Below are positions 1 through 7,999 of a stretch of DNA of 47,720 nucleotides, piece after piece (within the stretch, counting starts at the first letter, position 1; every line of letters begins with the position of its first letter). The position numbers and the translations under genes were made by a program. Origin of the DNA: Salinispora pacifica CNR114. Its GTDB lineage: Bacteria; Actinomycetota; Actinomycetes; Mycobacteriales; Micromonosporaceae. The DNA lies in NCBI RefSeq assembly GCF_000514775.1, contig NZ_AZWO01000037.1, forward strand, positions 1-47,720, read 5' to 3'. The notes beneath the pieces were generated by a model, which was not told the DNA's origin, searched no databases, and saw nothing but the letters and a program-made list of their open reading frames with translations.

Positions 1-95
1 CGCAGCCACCAAGACCAACAACTAAAGATCAACCAAACCAAGGTGGTCCAGCTTCAGCCGGACCACGGTGGTCAAGTTTGGGGCGGTGTTGACAC
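1..95. mobile_element. End of an ISL3-type insertion sequence (rest lies left of the window)
   Basis: Bases 73-95, read on the minus strand, give GTGTCAACACCGCCCC followed by AAACTTG. This matches the terminal repeat at 47251-47274 except for one A. Its orientation puts the IS to the left, outside the window. The inner part holds a short dyad (GACCAC/GTGGTC, about 61-73). No transposase codons of this copy are visible. Family assignment rests on the transposase next to the right-hand copy. Confidence 0.65.
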
Positions 96-302
96 TGGGC
101 CGGGGTCTGCGGGAGCCCGGCTGGCCCAGCCCTGCCCGGCTCGGCACGGGCTGACTACCGAGACGATCGCCAAGGCCCGGCGTTACTCGGCCCGATCGAG
201 GGTTGTCGCGCACTCAAACTCGATGCGTAAGACCTTAGGCAAGTCGGACCAGGTCCGATAAGCCCGCCAGGACCAGCAAGATTAAGGAGCCGTACAGGAG
301 TG

Positions 303-482
303 TGGATGAGGCTACAGGCGAACTCGTTCGAGGATTCCGAGGAGGATGCCAAGTTCCGTGACGTGATGGCGGAAAAGCTGCTGAAGGGCCACATGAATAC
401 CTCCCCAGTCGTGGAGAGAGCGTTCCGGACCGTGCCCCGGCTGCGGTGTCGCTGGAGGTGGCGTACAACGCCGACGAGCACT
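303..482 (+). pseudogene. Remnant of a protein-L-isoaspartate methyltransferase-like gene
   Basis: The frame from about 303 reads FRDVMAEKL, then SPVVERAFRTVPR, the N-terminal signature of the isoaspartate-methyltransferase-like proteins found with some actinobacterial peptide clusters. After VPR the reading moves to another frame, which gives APAAVSLEVAYNADE and then a TAA at 480-482. In intact homologues these pieces are joined by a short HLF-type linker, so a small deletion has shifted the frame. No SAM-binding domain follows, so only about 60 codons survive. It lies just upstream of an intact but unrelated class I methyltransferase. Family assignment is from memory of the motif. Confidence 0.5.
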
Positions 483-653
483 GGTAAATGTTGCCCTTCT
501 GGAGGGCTACAGGGACAGCCCAATCAGCAGCCTCATGCTCTAAATGACACCGACAGCACGGCCGATGTCTTCGACCGCTTCCTCGGCTGACCACCCGGCA
601 CATCCGCCCCTACCGGTTACCGCCAGCACCTCTCCCGATGAGGAGGAACATCA

Positions 654-1514
654 ATGAGCACAGATGTAATCAGTTCGCCGCCGCAGACGGTTCGGGTAAG
701 AATTCCGGCAGGCGCGGCAAATGCGCTGTGCCAGGTGAGGCCGATCCGCAGCGGCATGGCTTCCGCCGAGGTCGTGGTGCGAGGCCGGAGGGTCGATATT
801 GAGACATCGGACGAGGGACAGGTCCTCTTTCCGACCGACGTGGGGCTCACGCTGCTGACCGCGTTGAATGCCGATCCTGCCCTGCCCGTGGCGGGCGCCC
901 GCGCCTTGGATATCGGGTGCGGATCCGGCCTCTATACGGTGGCGTTGGCTATGGCGGGCGCGGCCCACGTGACCGCGCTGGATGTCAACCCGGCATGCGC
1001 CGACGTGACCCGCGACAACGCGGCTCGCAACGGTATCCGGCCTGCACAGATAGCGACGATCGTCGGGGACCTCGCCGAGTTGAAAGTCGCCGAACCGTGG
1101 GACCTAGTGGTGTGCAACCCACCGCATTTTCCGCACGATCCGGTGTACGTCGCTAACGACGGTATCGAGGCCGCGTTGGTCGGCGGCAGTGACGGGCGGG
1201 CGTTGTACGACGTCCTGCTCGCCCGTCTCGACGAGCTACTTGCTCCGGGCGGGACGCTGCTGTTAACGCATTCGTCCTTGACCGATATCCCCCGTACTCG
1301 CCAGACGCTGCGGCGCAACGGATACGAGTGCCGCACGGTGCAGGTCTGTGAGCTGGACATCCCCATGCGCCGATACGCGAAGCACCGCGATGTGTTGCTG
1401 TCGCGTTTATACCGGCTTCGGGCTACCGAGCGGGCGGTATTCCGCGGCCTACGGTTCGAGGTGCACACCCTCGCCAGCACCCGCATCGATTCGCTAAATG
1501 GATCCGGTGAGTAA
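654..1514 (+). CDS. Class I SAM-dependent methyltransferase with NPPH motif
   Basis: This 286-residue protein has a Rossmann methyltransferase core: motif I LDIGCGSG at residues 85-92, an acidic motif II end at ALDVN (108-112) and motif IV NPPH at 155-158. NPPY/NPPH is typical of enzymes that methylate planar nitrogens (HemK/PrmA/N6-type), so an amide, ring or amino nitrogen is the likely target; the substrate is unknown. A strong ribosome site (GAGGAGG) precedes the ATG. It opens the biosynthetic operon, and its last 17 bases overlap the next gene. Tailoring of the cluster product is the simplest role; self-protection is an alternative. Confidence 0.8.
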   Translation: MSTDVISSPPQTVRVRIPAGAANALCQVRPIRSGMASAEVVVRGRRVDIETSDEGQVLFPTDVGLTLLTALNADPALPVAGARALDIGCGSGLYTVALAMAGAAHVTALDVNPACADVTRDNAARNGIRPAQIATIVGDLAELKVAEPWDLVVCNPPHFPHDPVYVANDGIEAALVGGSDGRALYDVLLARLDELLAPGGTLLLTHSSLTDIPRTRQTLRRNGYECRTVQVCELDIPMRRYAKHRDVLLSRLYRLRATERAVFRGLRFEVHTLASTRIDSLNGSGE

Positions 1515-2928
1515 AGTGAACCAGCTCGTAACTGATGTGGTTGTGGCAGGCTCCGGCCTGCTCGGGCTTGCTACCGCCTTCGAGTTGCTCAGCCGAGACC
1601 TGGACGTCACCGTGGTCGGGCCTCGGACCGGCTCCCACACGGGCCAGGCATCGCGGGCCGCCGGGGCGATGCTCACCGTGTTCAGCGAGGTCGAAGCTAG
1701 CCACGAACCTCAGCGGGTCAGCCTCGAAGTTGGTGAACGGTTGGCCGCCCGGACCGGATACCAAGCCTGGCTGGACCGCATCGGCGCGGCCAGCAACCGG
1801 GCGGTACGGCTTGTCCCGGGCGTATGGGTAGTCGGCAACGGCTACGGGCCAGACGACGCTGCAAACCTTCGGGCCATCGCAGAGGCGGCCGAGTCCCATG
1901 GATGTCGCGCTGAGTTCGCGTCGCCGGCCACCGTGCCAGGACTGGCACCGCAAGTGCGGGCACACGAGGCGCTTTGGCTGCCGGATGAGGCCAGCATCAA
2001 CCCGATGATCCTGATCGAGGCGCTGACCACGGTGCTGCACGCCAATCCTCGCTGCCGGTGGCTCAACACCACCGTGACCACAGTCAACGAGCGCGGCGAG
2101 CATCTGGCGGTCGGCGCGGCTGATGGCAGCAGTGTCCTGGCCGCTCACCTGGTGCTCGCCGCCGGGGCCGAGACGACGACTCTACTCGCCCCAGAACTCG
2201 TCGAGCAGGTCGGCGCACCACCGCTGCGGTCCGGGCGAGGCGTGTCGCTGCTAGCCCGCGTCCCGTTCTCGCTGCCCGCTGCCGTGCGAACTCCGAACCG
2301 GGGCTTCGCCTGTGGCAGCCACATGGTCCCGCGCGGCGACGACACCATCTACCTGGGCGCGACCAACCGGCTCTCCACCGAACCCGACTACGGCCGACCT
2401 CCGACCCTGGACGAGGTCGCAACCTTGATCCACGATGCCAGCGCCGAGCTCAACACCGACCTGCGTTCCGCCGGACTGACCGAGGTCCGTGTCGGGCACC
2501 GACCGGTTGCCCTCGATCACCTGCCGCTGATCGGCCGCAGCAGACACCCGATGATCCACCTCGCAACGGGCACCTACCGGTGCGGAGTACTGCTCGCGCC
2601 GCGAGCCGCCGTCATCGTCGCCGATGGGATCACTGCCCCCAGTTCCACCTTCACCCACCCCTTCAGTCCGGAGCGGACGATGAACCTGCCGGCGCTCGAC
2701 GACCTCATCGACGGCGCGAGTCGCGGCCTGGTAGACATGCTGTGCCAACCAGGCGGCAGCCTCCCGCCGGGAACGCACGAGCTGTTGGAACGCTTCCTGG
2801 CAGCGGGGTTGCACGAGATCGCCGCTGGCCGTTCAGCAAGGGCAGTCGCCATGCGCCGGCTCTGGCAGCGTGCGCCGATGGCCGAATGCCTGCCGCTGCT
2901 ACTCGACGCCGCGGGACGGATCCGATGA
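1498..2928 (+). CDS. FAD-dependent oxidoreductase, ThiO/glycine-oxidase-like (DAO family)
   Basis: The 476-residue protein starts with a dinucleotide-binding fold, GSGLLGLATAFELL near residues 18-31, and has the DAO-family C-terminal FAD region VGHRPVALDHLPLIG near 332-346. Such enzymes oxidise amines or amino acids to imines with O2 or another acceptor. After about residue 380 there is an extra helical segment of about 95 residues, longer than a normal ThiO, which may be a docking region. GTG codons at 1507 and 1516 are alternative starts. Its stop overlaps the carrier-protein start (ATGA), which suggests that it may act on an amino-acyl group held on the carrier; this is inference. Confidence 0.82.
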   Translation: MDPVSKVNQLVTDVVVAGSGLLGLATAFELLSRDLDVTVVGPRTGSHTGQASRAAGAMLTVFSEVEASHEPQRVSLEVGERLAARTGYQAWLDRIGAASNRAVRLVPGVWVVGNGYGPDDAANLRAIAEAAESHGCRAEFASPATVPGLAPQVRAHEALWLPDEASINPMILIEALTTVLHANPRCRWLNTTVTTVNERGEHLAVGAADGSSVLAAHLVLAAGAETTTLLAPELVEQVGAPPLRSGRGVSLLARVPFSLPAAVRTPNRGFACGSHMVPRGDDTIYLGATNRLSTEPDYGRPPTLDEVATLIHDASAELNTDLRSAGLTEVRVGHRPVALDHLPLIGRSRHPMIHLATGTYRCGVLLAPRAAVIVADGITAPSSTFTHPFSPERTMNLPALDDLIDGASRGLVDMLCQPGGSLPPGTHELLERFLAAGLHEIAAGRSARAVAMRRLWQRAPMAECLPLLLDAAGRIR

Positions 2929-3176
2929 GCATCCAGGCCACGGACCCTCAGACCGTGGCCCGACAGATCCTCGGCGAGATCAGCGGCCGAGCCGCCAACT
3001 CCATCGACGCCTCCACGCGGCTGTCCGATCTCGGTCTGGACTCCCTCGGCCGGCTCACCCTCGCGGTGCTGCTGGAGGAACGCACCGGTCGTCCGCTGCC
3101 CGACCACAAGATGCTCAGCGTCCGGACCGTCAACGACTTGGAGCGGCTACTGACATCTTCGGAGCGTTCGGCATGA
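2925..3176 (+). CDS. Acyl carrier protein
   Basis: This 83-residue four-helix carrier has the phosphopantetheine site DLGLDSLGRL with Ser40 as attachment residue. The start is fixed by an ATGA overlap with the upstream FAD enzyme, and its own stop overlaps the next ATG the same way, so the three genes are translationally coupled. It is a single discrete carrier with no ketosynthase, adenylation or condensation gene in the window. It therefore probably presents one acyl or aminoacyl group to a partner such as the adjacent beta-helix acyltransferase or the FAD enzyme. The loading enzyme is not visible. Confidence 0.9.
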   Translation: MSIQATDPQTVARQILGEISGRAANSIDASTRLSDLGLDSLGRLTLAVLLEERTGRPLPDHKMLSVRTVNDLERLLTSSERSA

Positions 3177-3790
3177 CCGAGAAACCAACACCGACGACGA
3201 GTCGTGCGTTAGACGCGCCGTTCATCGCCGAGTCGGCGGAGGTCGCCCCAGCCGCACGCCTCGGAGCGCGGAGCCGGATCTGGCATCACAGCCAGGTCGA
3301 CGCGGGCGTCCGGATAGGCGAGGACTGCGTGCTCGGCAAGGGCGTACATGTGGCCTCAGCAGCGGTCATCGGCAACCGAGTCAAGATCCAGGACGGGTGC
3401 GGGGTGTTCGGAGCCACCCTGGAAGACGGCGTGATGCTCGCCCCTGGCGTCTACCTGCTGGAGGACCAGGCGCCCCGAGCCGTCAACCCCTCCGGCCACC
3501 TAAAGGGCCGCAAAGACTGGCGGCGGGATCCGGTCACCATCCGCTACGGCGCCACAATCGGCGCCAACTCGGTCATCGCCCCAGGCGTCACCATCGGGCG
3601 GTACGCCCTGGTCGGCATCGGCAGCGTCGTGGGGCACGACGTGCCAGACCACGGGCTCGTCATGGGCAACCCAGCCCGGCAACTCGGCTGGTCCTGCATG
3701 TGCGGACACCGCCTCAACGACACCCTCGCCTGCCCCTCCTGTGGCCGGCTCTACCACCAACGACCGTACGGCTTGTCTCTGGCCACGTGA
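3173..3790 (+). CDS. Left-handed beta-helix acyltransferase with C-terminal zinc ribbon
   Basis: The 205-residue protein is built of hexapeptide repeats (ARLGARSRIW, VRIGEDCVLGKGVHV, ATIGANSVIAPGVTIG) typical of LbH acyltransferases. The overall layout and the MGNPARQLGW end resemble the WbpD/WlbB group, which N-acetylates 3-amino-2,3-dideoxy sugars on UDP. An added C-terminal tail has Cys175, Cys177, Cys187 and Cys190 (CMCGH...CPSCG), a likely zinc ribbon. The DegT aminotransferase and Gfo/Idh dehydrogenase two and three genes downstream would make the 3-amino sugar. Coupling to the carrier-protein gene (ATGA) raises the possibility of an acyl-ACP rather than acetyl-CoA donor, as in LpxA; that is inference. 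Confidence 0.83.
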   Translation: MTEKPTPTTSRALDAPFIAESAEVAPAARLGARSRIWHHSQVDAGVRIGEDCVLGKGVHVASAAVIGNRVKIQDGCGVFGATLEDGVMLAPGVYLLEDQAPRAVNPSGHLKGRKDWRRDPVTIRYGATIGANSVIAPGVTIGRYALVGIGSVVGHDVPDHGLVMGNPARQLGWSCMCGHRLNDTLACPSCGRLYHQRPYGLSLAT

Positions 3791-3854
3791 CCGCCGTACA
3801 CCACCGGCGACTACCCGCCCGAGCACCATCTGATCACTGTTGGAGAAGCGTCAC

Positions 3855-5126
3855 ATGACCGAAGTTCGCTACCGTGTCCGCCCGGCCGGGCCGCTCCACG
3901 GCACCGCCGTCGTCCAAGGGGCGAAGAACGCCGCACTGCCCATGATCGGCGCCGCGCTGCTCGCCCGACGCGGTCAGACGGTGCTGCGTAACGTCCCCGC
4001 GATCACCGACCTCCAGCGCGCCGTCGATCTCGCCCGGCTCCTCGGTGCCCACGTCGAGTACCACCCGAACGACCGACTGCTCGTCATCGACGCCACCGAC
4101 ATCACCAGCTCACGGCTACCGGCCGATCTCACCCGCCTGTTCCGGGGCAGCGTGTTGTTCCTCGCACCGGTGCTGCACCGCTGCGGCGAGGTCATCTTCG
4201 AGGGCGCCGGTGGTTGTGCCCTCGGCACCCGAGGACTCGACTTCCACTATCGAGGGCTGACCCGCCTCGGCGCGCACATCGACGAACAGGGCACCACGAT
4301 CAGCGTCAAGGCCGGCAACCTTCGCGGTGCCGACCTGTACCTCGACACCCCCTCACACACCGGCACCGAGAACCTCATCATGGCTGCGGCTCTGACCCCG
4401 GGCCGGACCGTCATCGAGAACACCGCTCTGGAACCCGAGGTCCTCGACGTAGTCGCGATGCTCACGGCCATGGGTGCCCAGATTAGCGGCGCGGGGACCG
4501 GCCGCATCGTCGTCCACGGGGTCGACGAGCTCAACGCGACCGAGTACACGGTCATGCCGGACCGCATGGACGCCGGGGTGCTGGCCATCGCGGCGGCCAT
4601 CACCGGCGGCACGATCAACCTCGTCGGCGGCACCGTGCTTGATCATTTCGGAGTCGCCGCCCACAAACTTCACCAGATGGGCGTTGAACTCGGCGCCACC
4701 GGGGCGGTCACCAACGTCACCCGACCCGGTCAACTGCATCCGATCAACGTCATCACCGACACCCACCCCGGATTCGCCACCGACCTGCAGCCTCCGCTGA
4801 TGGCCCTCGCCACCCAGGCGCCCGGAGCGAGCTACTTCCGCGAGCGTATCCACGATGCCCGCTACGCCCTCGCAGATGAGCTGACCAAGCTCGGTGCGGA
4901 CCTCACCGTCGACGGCGAGAAGGCCGTCGTGCACGGTGGCAAGCCGCTGCGCGGCACCGAGGTCGTCGCCCAGGACCTGCGGACCGGCATAGGGCTCGTG
5001 CTGGCCGGCCTTGTTGCGAACGGCGAAACGGTCATCGGCAACGGCACCATGATCGACCGGGGCCACGCAGATCTGGCCATCCGGTTCACCGCCCTCGGCG
5101 CGGACATCACCCGCGATGAAATCTGA
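3855..5126 (+). CDS. MurA-like UDP-N-acetylglucosamine 1-carboxyvinyltransferase paralogue
   Basis: The 423-residue protein spans the whole EPT/MurA fold. Residues corresponding to the MurA active site are present: GAKNAALP with Lys24-Asn25, the loop cysteine in GGCALGTR (Cys121), FATDLQ with Asp310 and DLRTG with Arg376. It should therefore add enolpyruvate from PEP to a nucleotide-sugar hydroxyl. The loop after the Cys reads TRGLD instead of the usual ARPVD, and the stretch before it is EGAGG, so it is divergent from housekeeping MurA. Starting at ATG 3855 rather than TTG 3840 puts GGAGAAG at the right distance. Its place among sugar-amination genes suggests secondary metabolism, not wall synthesis. 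Confidence 0.85.
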   Translation: MTEVRYRVRPAGPLHGTAVVQGAKNAALPMIGAALLARRGQTVLRNVPAITDLQRAVDLARLLGAHVEYHPNDRLLVIDATDITSSRLPADLTRLFRGSVLFLAPVLHRCGEVIFEGAGGCALGTRGLDFHYRGLTRLGAHIDEQGTTISVKAGNLRGADLYLDTPSHTGTENLIMAAALTPGRTVIENTALEPEVLDVVAMLTAMGAQISGAGTGRIVVHGVDELNATEYTVMPDRMDAGVLAIAAAITGGTINLVGGTVLDHFGVAAHKLHQMGVELGATGAVTNVTRPGQLHPINVITDTHPGFATDLQPPLMALATQAPGASYFRERIHDARYALADELTKLGADLTVDGEKAVVHGGKPLRGTEVVAQDLRTGIGLVLAGLVANGETVIGNGTMIDRGHADLAIRFTALGADITRDEI

Positions 5127-5186
5127 CGACCGGCTCACCGCGGCACAGGCGGTGCCGAGCCGTTCGCAAGAAACACGGAGGTGACC

Positions 5187-6248
5187 ATGACGCGTCCGAT
5201 CACACTCGCCCACCCACACGTCGGTGACGCCGAGATCGACGCCGTCGTTCGCGTACTGCGCAGCCGCCAACTCGTCCAAGGCAGCGAGGTCGCCGCGTTC
5301 GAAGCCGAGTTCGCGAACCTCGTCGCCGGTCGACACTGTGTGGCGGTCAACTCCGGCACCATCGCTCTGCACCTTGCGCTACGCGCCTGCGGCATCGGAC
5401 CCGGAGACCAGGTGATCCTGCCGTCCTTCACTTTCGGCGCTACCGCGCACGCTGTCGCCCACACTGGCGCTACACCTATCTTCACCGACATCGACCCGGA
5501 GACCTTCACCCTCGACCCCGACGCAACAGCAGCAGCCATCACATCCAGCACCGCCGCCATCATCCCAGTCCACCTGTTCGGCCACCCCGCCGCGATGAAC
5601 CGCCTGACCGCCCTCGCGGCCCACCACGGCCTCGCGGTCATCGAGGACGCCGCCCAAGCCGCCGGCGCCGAACTGGGCGGGACCTCGACAGGAGCGTTCG
5701 GTCACGCCGCCGCCTTCAGCTTCTATCCCACCAAGAACATGCACGCCATCGAAGGCGGCATGGTGGTCACAGCCGATGAGCAGGTGGCCAGACGACTACG
5801 GTTGCTGCGCAACCAGGGCATGCCCTCCCGCTACAAGTACGAGCTGATCGGCTTCAACGGCCGGATGACCGACGTCTCTGCCGCAGTCGGTCGGGTTCAA
5901 CTGCGGTCACTGCCGTCGTGGACCCTCCGCAGACAAGCGCACGCCGCCATACTCACCGGAAAGCTCCATGGCGTTGTCACCCCTCCGGTCCGGCCGGACG
6001 CCGTCCACGTCTACCACCAGTACGTCATCCGTAGCCACAACCGGAACGCCCTACGGCAACAGCTCGTCGAGTCCCGGATCGAGACCGAGATCCACTATCC
6101 GACGCCGCTGCATCGAAGCCCGGCCTACGGCCAACCCGCCGACCTCCCGTACACGGAACAGGCGGCAGCCGAGGTGCTTTCCCTGCCCGTCCATCCGCAG
6201 CTCACACAGTCCGACCTGGCCCGAATCGTAACAGCGGTGCGCCGATGA
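5187..6248 (+). CDS. DegT/DnrJ/EryC1 sugar aminotransferase
   Basis: This 353-residue PLP enzyme has the family motifs in order: the phosphate-binding SGT (56-58), ILPSFTFGAT (78-86), VIEDAAQA with the ring-binding Asp154, and FSFYPTKNM with the Schiff-base Lys183, followed by EGG. It would transfer an amino group to a keto nucleotide sugar. GGAGG lies just before ATG 5187; the GTG two codons earlier overlaps that site and was rejected. The next gene starts inside its stop (ATGA), and a Gfo/Idh dehydrogenase that makes 3-keto sugars is the classic partner of this enzyme (WlbA-WlbC, WbpB-WbpE pairs). Confidence 0.9.
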   Translation: MTRPITLAHPHVGDAEIDAVVRVLRSRQLVQGSEVAAFEAEFANLVAGRHCVAVNSGTIALHLALRACGIGPGDQVILPSFTFGATAHAVAHTGATPIFTDIDPETFTLDPDATAAAITSSTAAIIPVHLFGHPAAMNRLTALAAHHGLAVIEDAAQAAGAELGGTSTGAFGHAAAFSFYPTKNMHAIEGGMVVTADEQVARRLRLLRNQGMPSRYKYELIGFNGRMTDVSAAVGRVQLRSLPSWTLRRQAHAAILTGKLHGVVTPPVRPDAVHVYHQYVIRSHNRNALRQQLVESRIETEIHYPTPLHRSPAYGQPADLPYTEQAAAEVLSLPVHPQLTQSDLARIVTAVRR

Positions 6249-7309
6249 GCGCGCCGCTGCGAGCCGGACTCATCGGCCTAGGCATGATGGGTCGCCACCA
6301 TGCCCGCATCCTCAGCCAGCTCCCCGGCGTCGAGCTCGTCGCCGCGACCGACCCTCGCGGAGACCAGCACCAAGCCACCCGAGGTGTCGCCCTTGCCGCC
6401 GATCTGGAGCAGCTCCTCACCCATCGGCTCGACTACTGCGTCGTCGCCGTGCCCACCGCTCACCACGCGGCCATCGGCTACGCACTCGCCGAGGCAGGCG
6501 TACCCGCGCTGATCGAGAAGCCCCTCGCCCCGGACCTGACCACCGCACGCGCCCTCGCCCAAGCCTTCGACACCGCCGGACTGATCGGGGCTGTAGGCCA
6601 TACCGAACGGTATAATCCCGCACTGGAAGCCATGCGGCTCCAACTCGCCGACGGCGCCCTCGGCGACCTCTACCAGATCACTACCCGGCGCCAAGGGCCC
6701 TACCCGCCCCGGATCCGCGACGTCGGCGTCGTACTCGACCTCGCCACCCACGACCTAGACATCACCACCTGGGTCACCGGAATGCCGCTGGTCTCAGTCG
6801 CAGCCCGAACCACGGCCCGCAGCGGCCGGATCGCCGAAGACCTCGCCGTCATCCTCGGCGAACTCAGCGACGGCACCCTCACGAACCACATCGTCAACTG
6901 GCTATCCCCACTCAAGGAACGCATGACCATCGTCACCGGCGCTCACGGCTGTCTCACGGCCGACACCGTCCACGGCGATCTCACCTTCTATGCCAACGGT
7001 TCAACGCCGACCGAATGGGCCGCCGCCGAAGTGTTCAGAGGTGTCACCGAAGGAGCCATCACCCGATACGCGATCCCGAAACGAGAACCCCTGCTCAGGG
7101 AACACGAAGCCTTCCGCAACGCCATCCTCGGCCGGGACGCGCCGATCGTGCCCTTGCAGCAGGCCGTCGCGACCATCGCCGCCGCCGAGGCCGTTCTGAA
7201 TTCGGCAGCAACCGGTAGCACAGCCATGCCTGACCTGCCGCCCGCACCGCGTCCAGGGTTCCGTGCTGCCGACTACCTACTTGAGACCTCGACTCCATCC
7301 TCAAGGTAG
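6245..7309 (+). CDS. Gfo/Idh/MocA-family NAD(P)-dependent dehydrogenase
   Basis: The 354-residue protein starts with the Rossmann motif LIGLGMMGRHHA, has the family-defining EKP at residues 91-93, and carries GHTERYNPA plus a DLATHDLDI segment containing the usual active-site His/Asp pattern. WlbA/WbpB-type members oxidise the 3-hydroxyl of UDP-GlcNAc-uronic acid; this is the likely reaction because an aminotransferase precedes it and an N-acyltransferase lies in the same operon. It ends the cluster and overlaps the convergent NUDIX gene by 37 bases. No UDP-glucose-type 6-dehydrogenase or glycosyltransferase is in view. Confidence 0.88.
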   Translation: MSAPLRAGLIGLGMMGRHHARILSQLPGVELVAATDPRGDQHQATRGVALAADLEQLLTHRLDYCVVAVPTAHHAAIGYALAEAGVPALIEKPLAPDLTTARALAQAFDTAGLIGAVGHTERYNPALEAMRLQLADGALGDLYQITTRRQGPYPPRIRDVGVVLDLATHDLDITTWVTGMPLVSVAARTTARSGRIAEDLAVILGELSDGTLTNHIVNWLSPLKERMTIVTGAHGCLTADTVHGDLTFYANGSTPTEWAAAEVFRGVTEGAITRYAIPKREPLLREHEAFRNAILGRDAPIVPLQQAVATIAAAEAVLNSAATGSTAMPDLPPAPRPGFRAADYLLETSTPSSR

Positions 7310-7770
7310 ACACCACCACGTCCGATTGCGGCCACCGCCGCAGCAATCCGCCGCGCCAACCGAGGAATCAACACCTCGTGAAGGCGCTCCGGCTCGACGA
7401 ACTCGAACCGGTCGAGCTCGTCCGGGCACAGCCGCATCGTCGCGATCTGGTCCCCGGTCAGGACCCCGCCGTCAAACACGAACATGAGCCCGCCATCCCA
7501 CGGCGGGCTCGCCGGCACCCAGTCGACGCATAGCAGCGCTCCTACAGGCACCGACAGTCCCAGCTCTTCCCGGATCTCGCGGGTGCAGGCATCCGCCGGA
7601 GACTCGTCCGGCTCCACCGTCCCACCGGGGACTTCCCACGTATCCTTGTAGATCGGGTGGACAGCCAGCACCCGACCGGCCTGGTCGCGAAGGATCACGC
7701 CGGCCGCCGCGCGGACCCGCGTCACACTGGCGATGTAGGAAAGTTTAGGTTCGGTCTGTGTCTCGGCCAC
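7273..7770 (-). CDS. NUDIX hydrolase
   Basis: The 165-residue protein has a complete Nudix box starting at Gly50: G, five residues, E, seven residues, REIREELG. It is preceded by an N-terminal strand pattern RAAAGVILRD typical of small Nudix pyrophosphatases acting on nucleotide derivatives. It converges with the dehydrogenase gene. It could hydrolyse a nucleotide sugar or a damaged nucleotide. Membership of the sugar cluster is not shown, since it is on the other strand. Confidence 0.85.
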   Translation of the reverse strand: MAETQTEPKLSYIASVTRVRAAAGVILRDQAGRVLAVHPIYKDTWEVPGGTVEPDESPADACTREIREELGLSVPVGALLCVDWVPASPPWDGGLMFVFDGGVLTGDQIATMRLCPDELDRFEFVEPERLHEVLIPRLARRIAAAVAAIGRGGVYLEDGVEVSSR

Positions 7771-7948
7771 GCGGCCGACCCTACGGCCTCGCCTCGTGCG
7801 TTTCGTCCGGATCGAACAGGTTGTGCGACCCTACTGCGGTGGCCTCTGGTGGCAGCCTCCGCGTTGAACGCCAATCCATCCCCACCAGCGCTGGCCGAGT
7901 CGCTAGACACCTCAACTCAGATCGCAGCCGAGACCCGCGACTGAATTA

Positions 7949-7970
7949 GTCCGGCATTCTACTGCCGGAC
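7949..7970. terminator. Inverted repeat after the prepilin peptidase gene
   Basis: Perfect 8-bp arms GTCCGGCA and TGCCGGAC enclose the loop TTCTAC. It lies about 30 bases beyond the minus-strand stop at 8000. No long T-run is seen, so it may be a weak or factor-assisted terminator. Confidence 0.5.
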
Positions 7971-7999
7971 GGCGCTTGATCCACTATCTTTTGTCCGGA

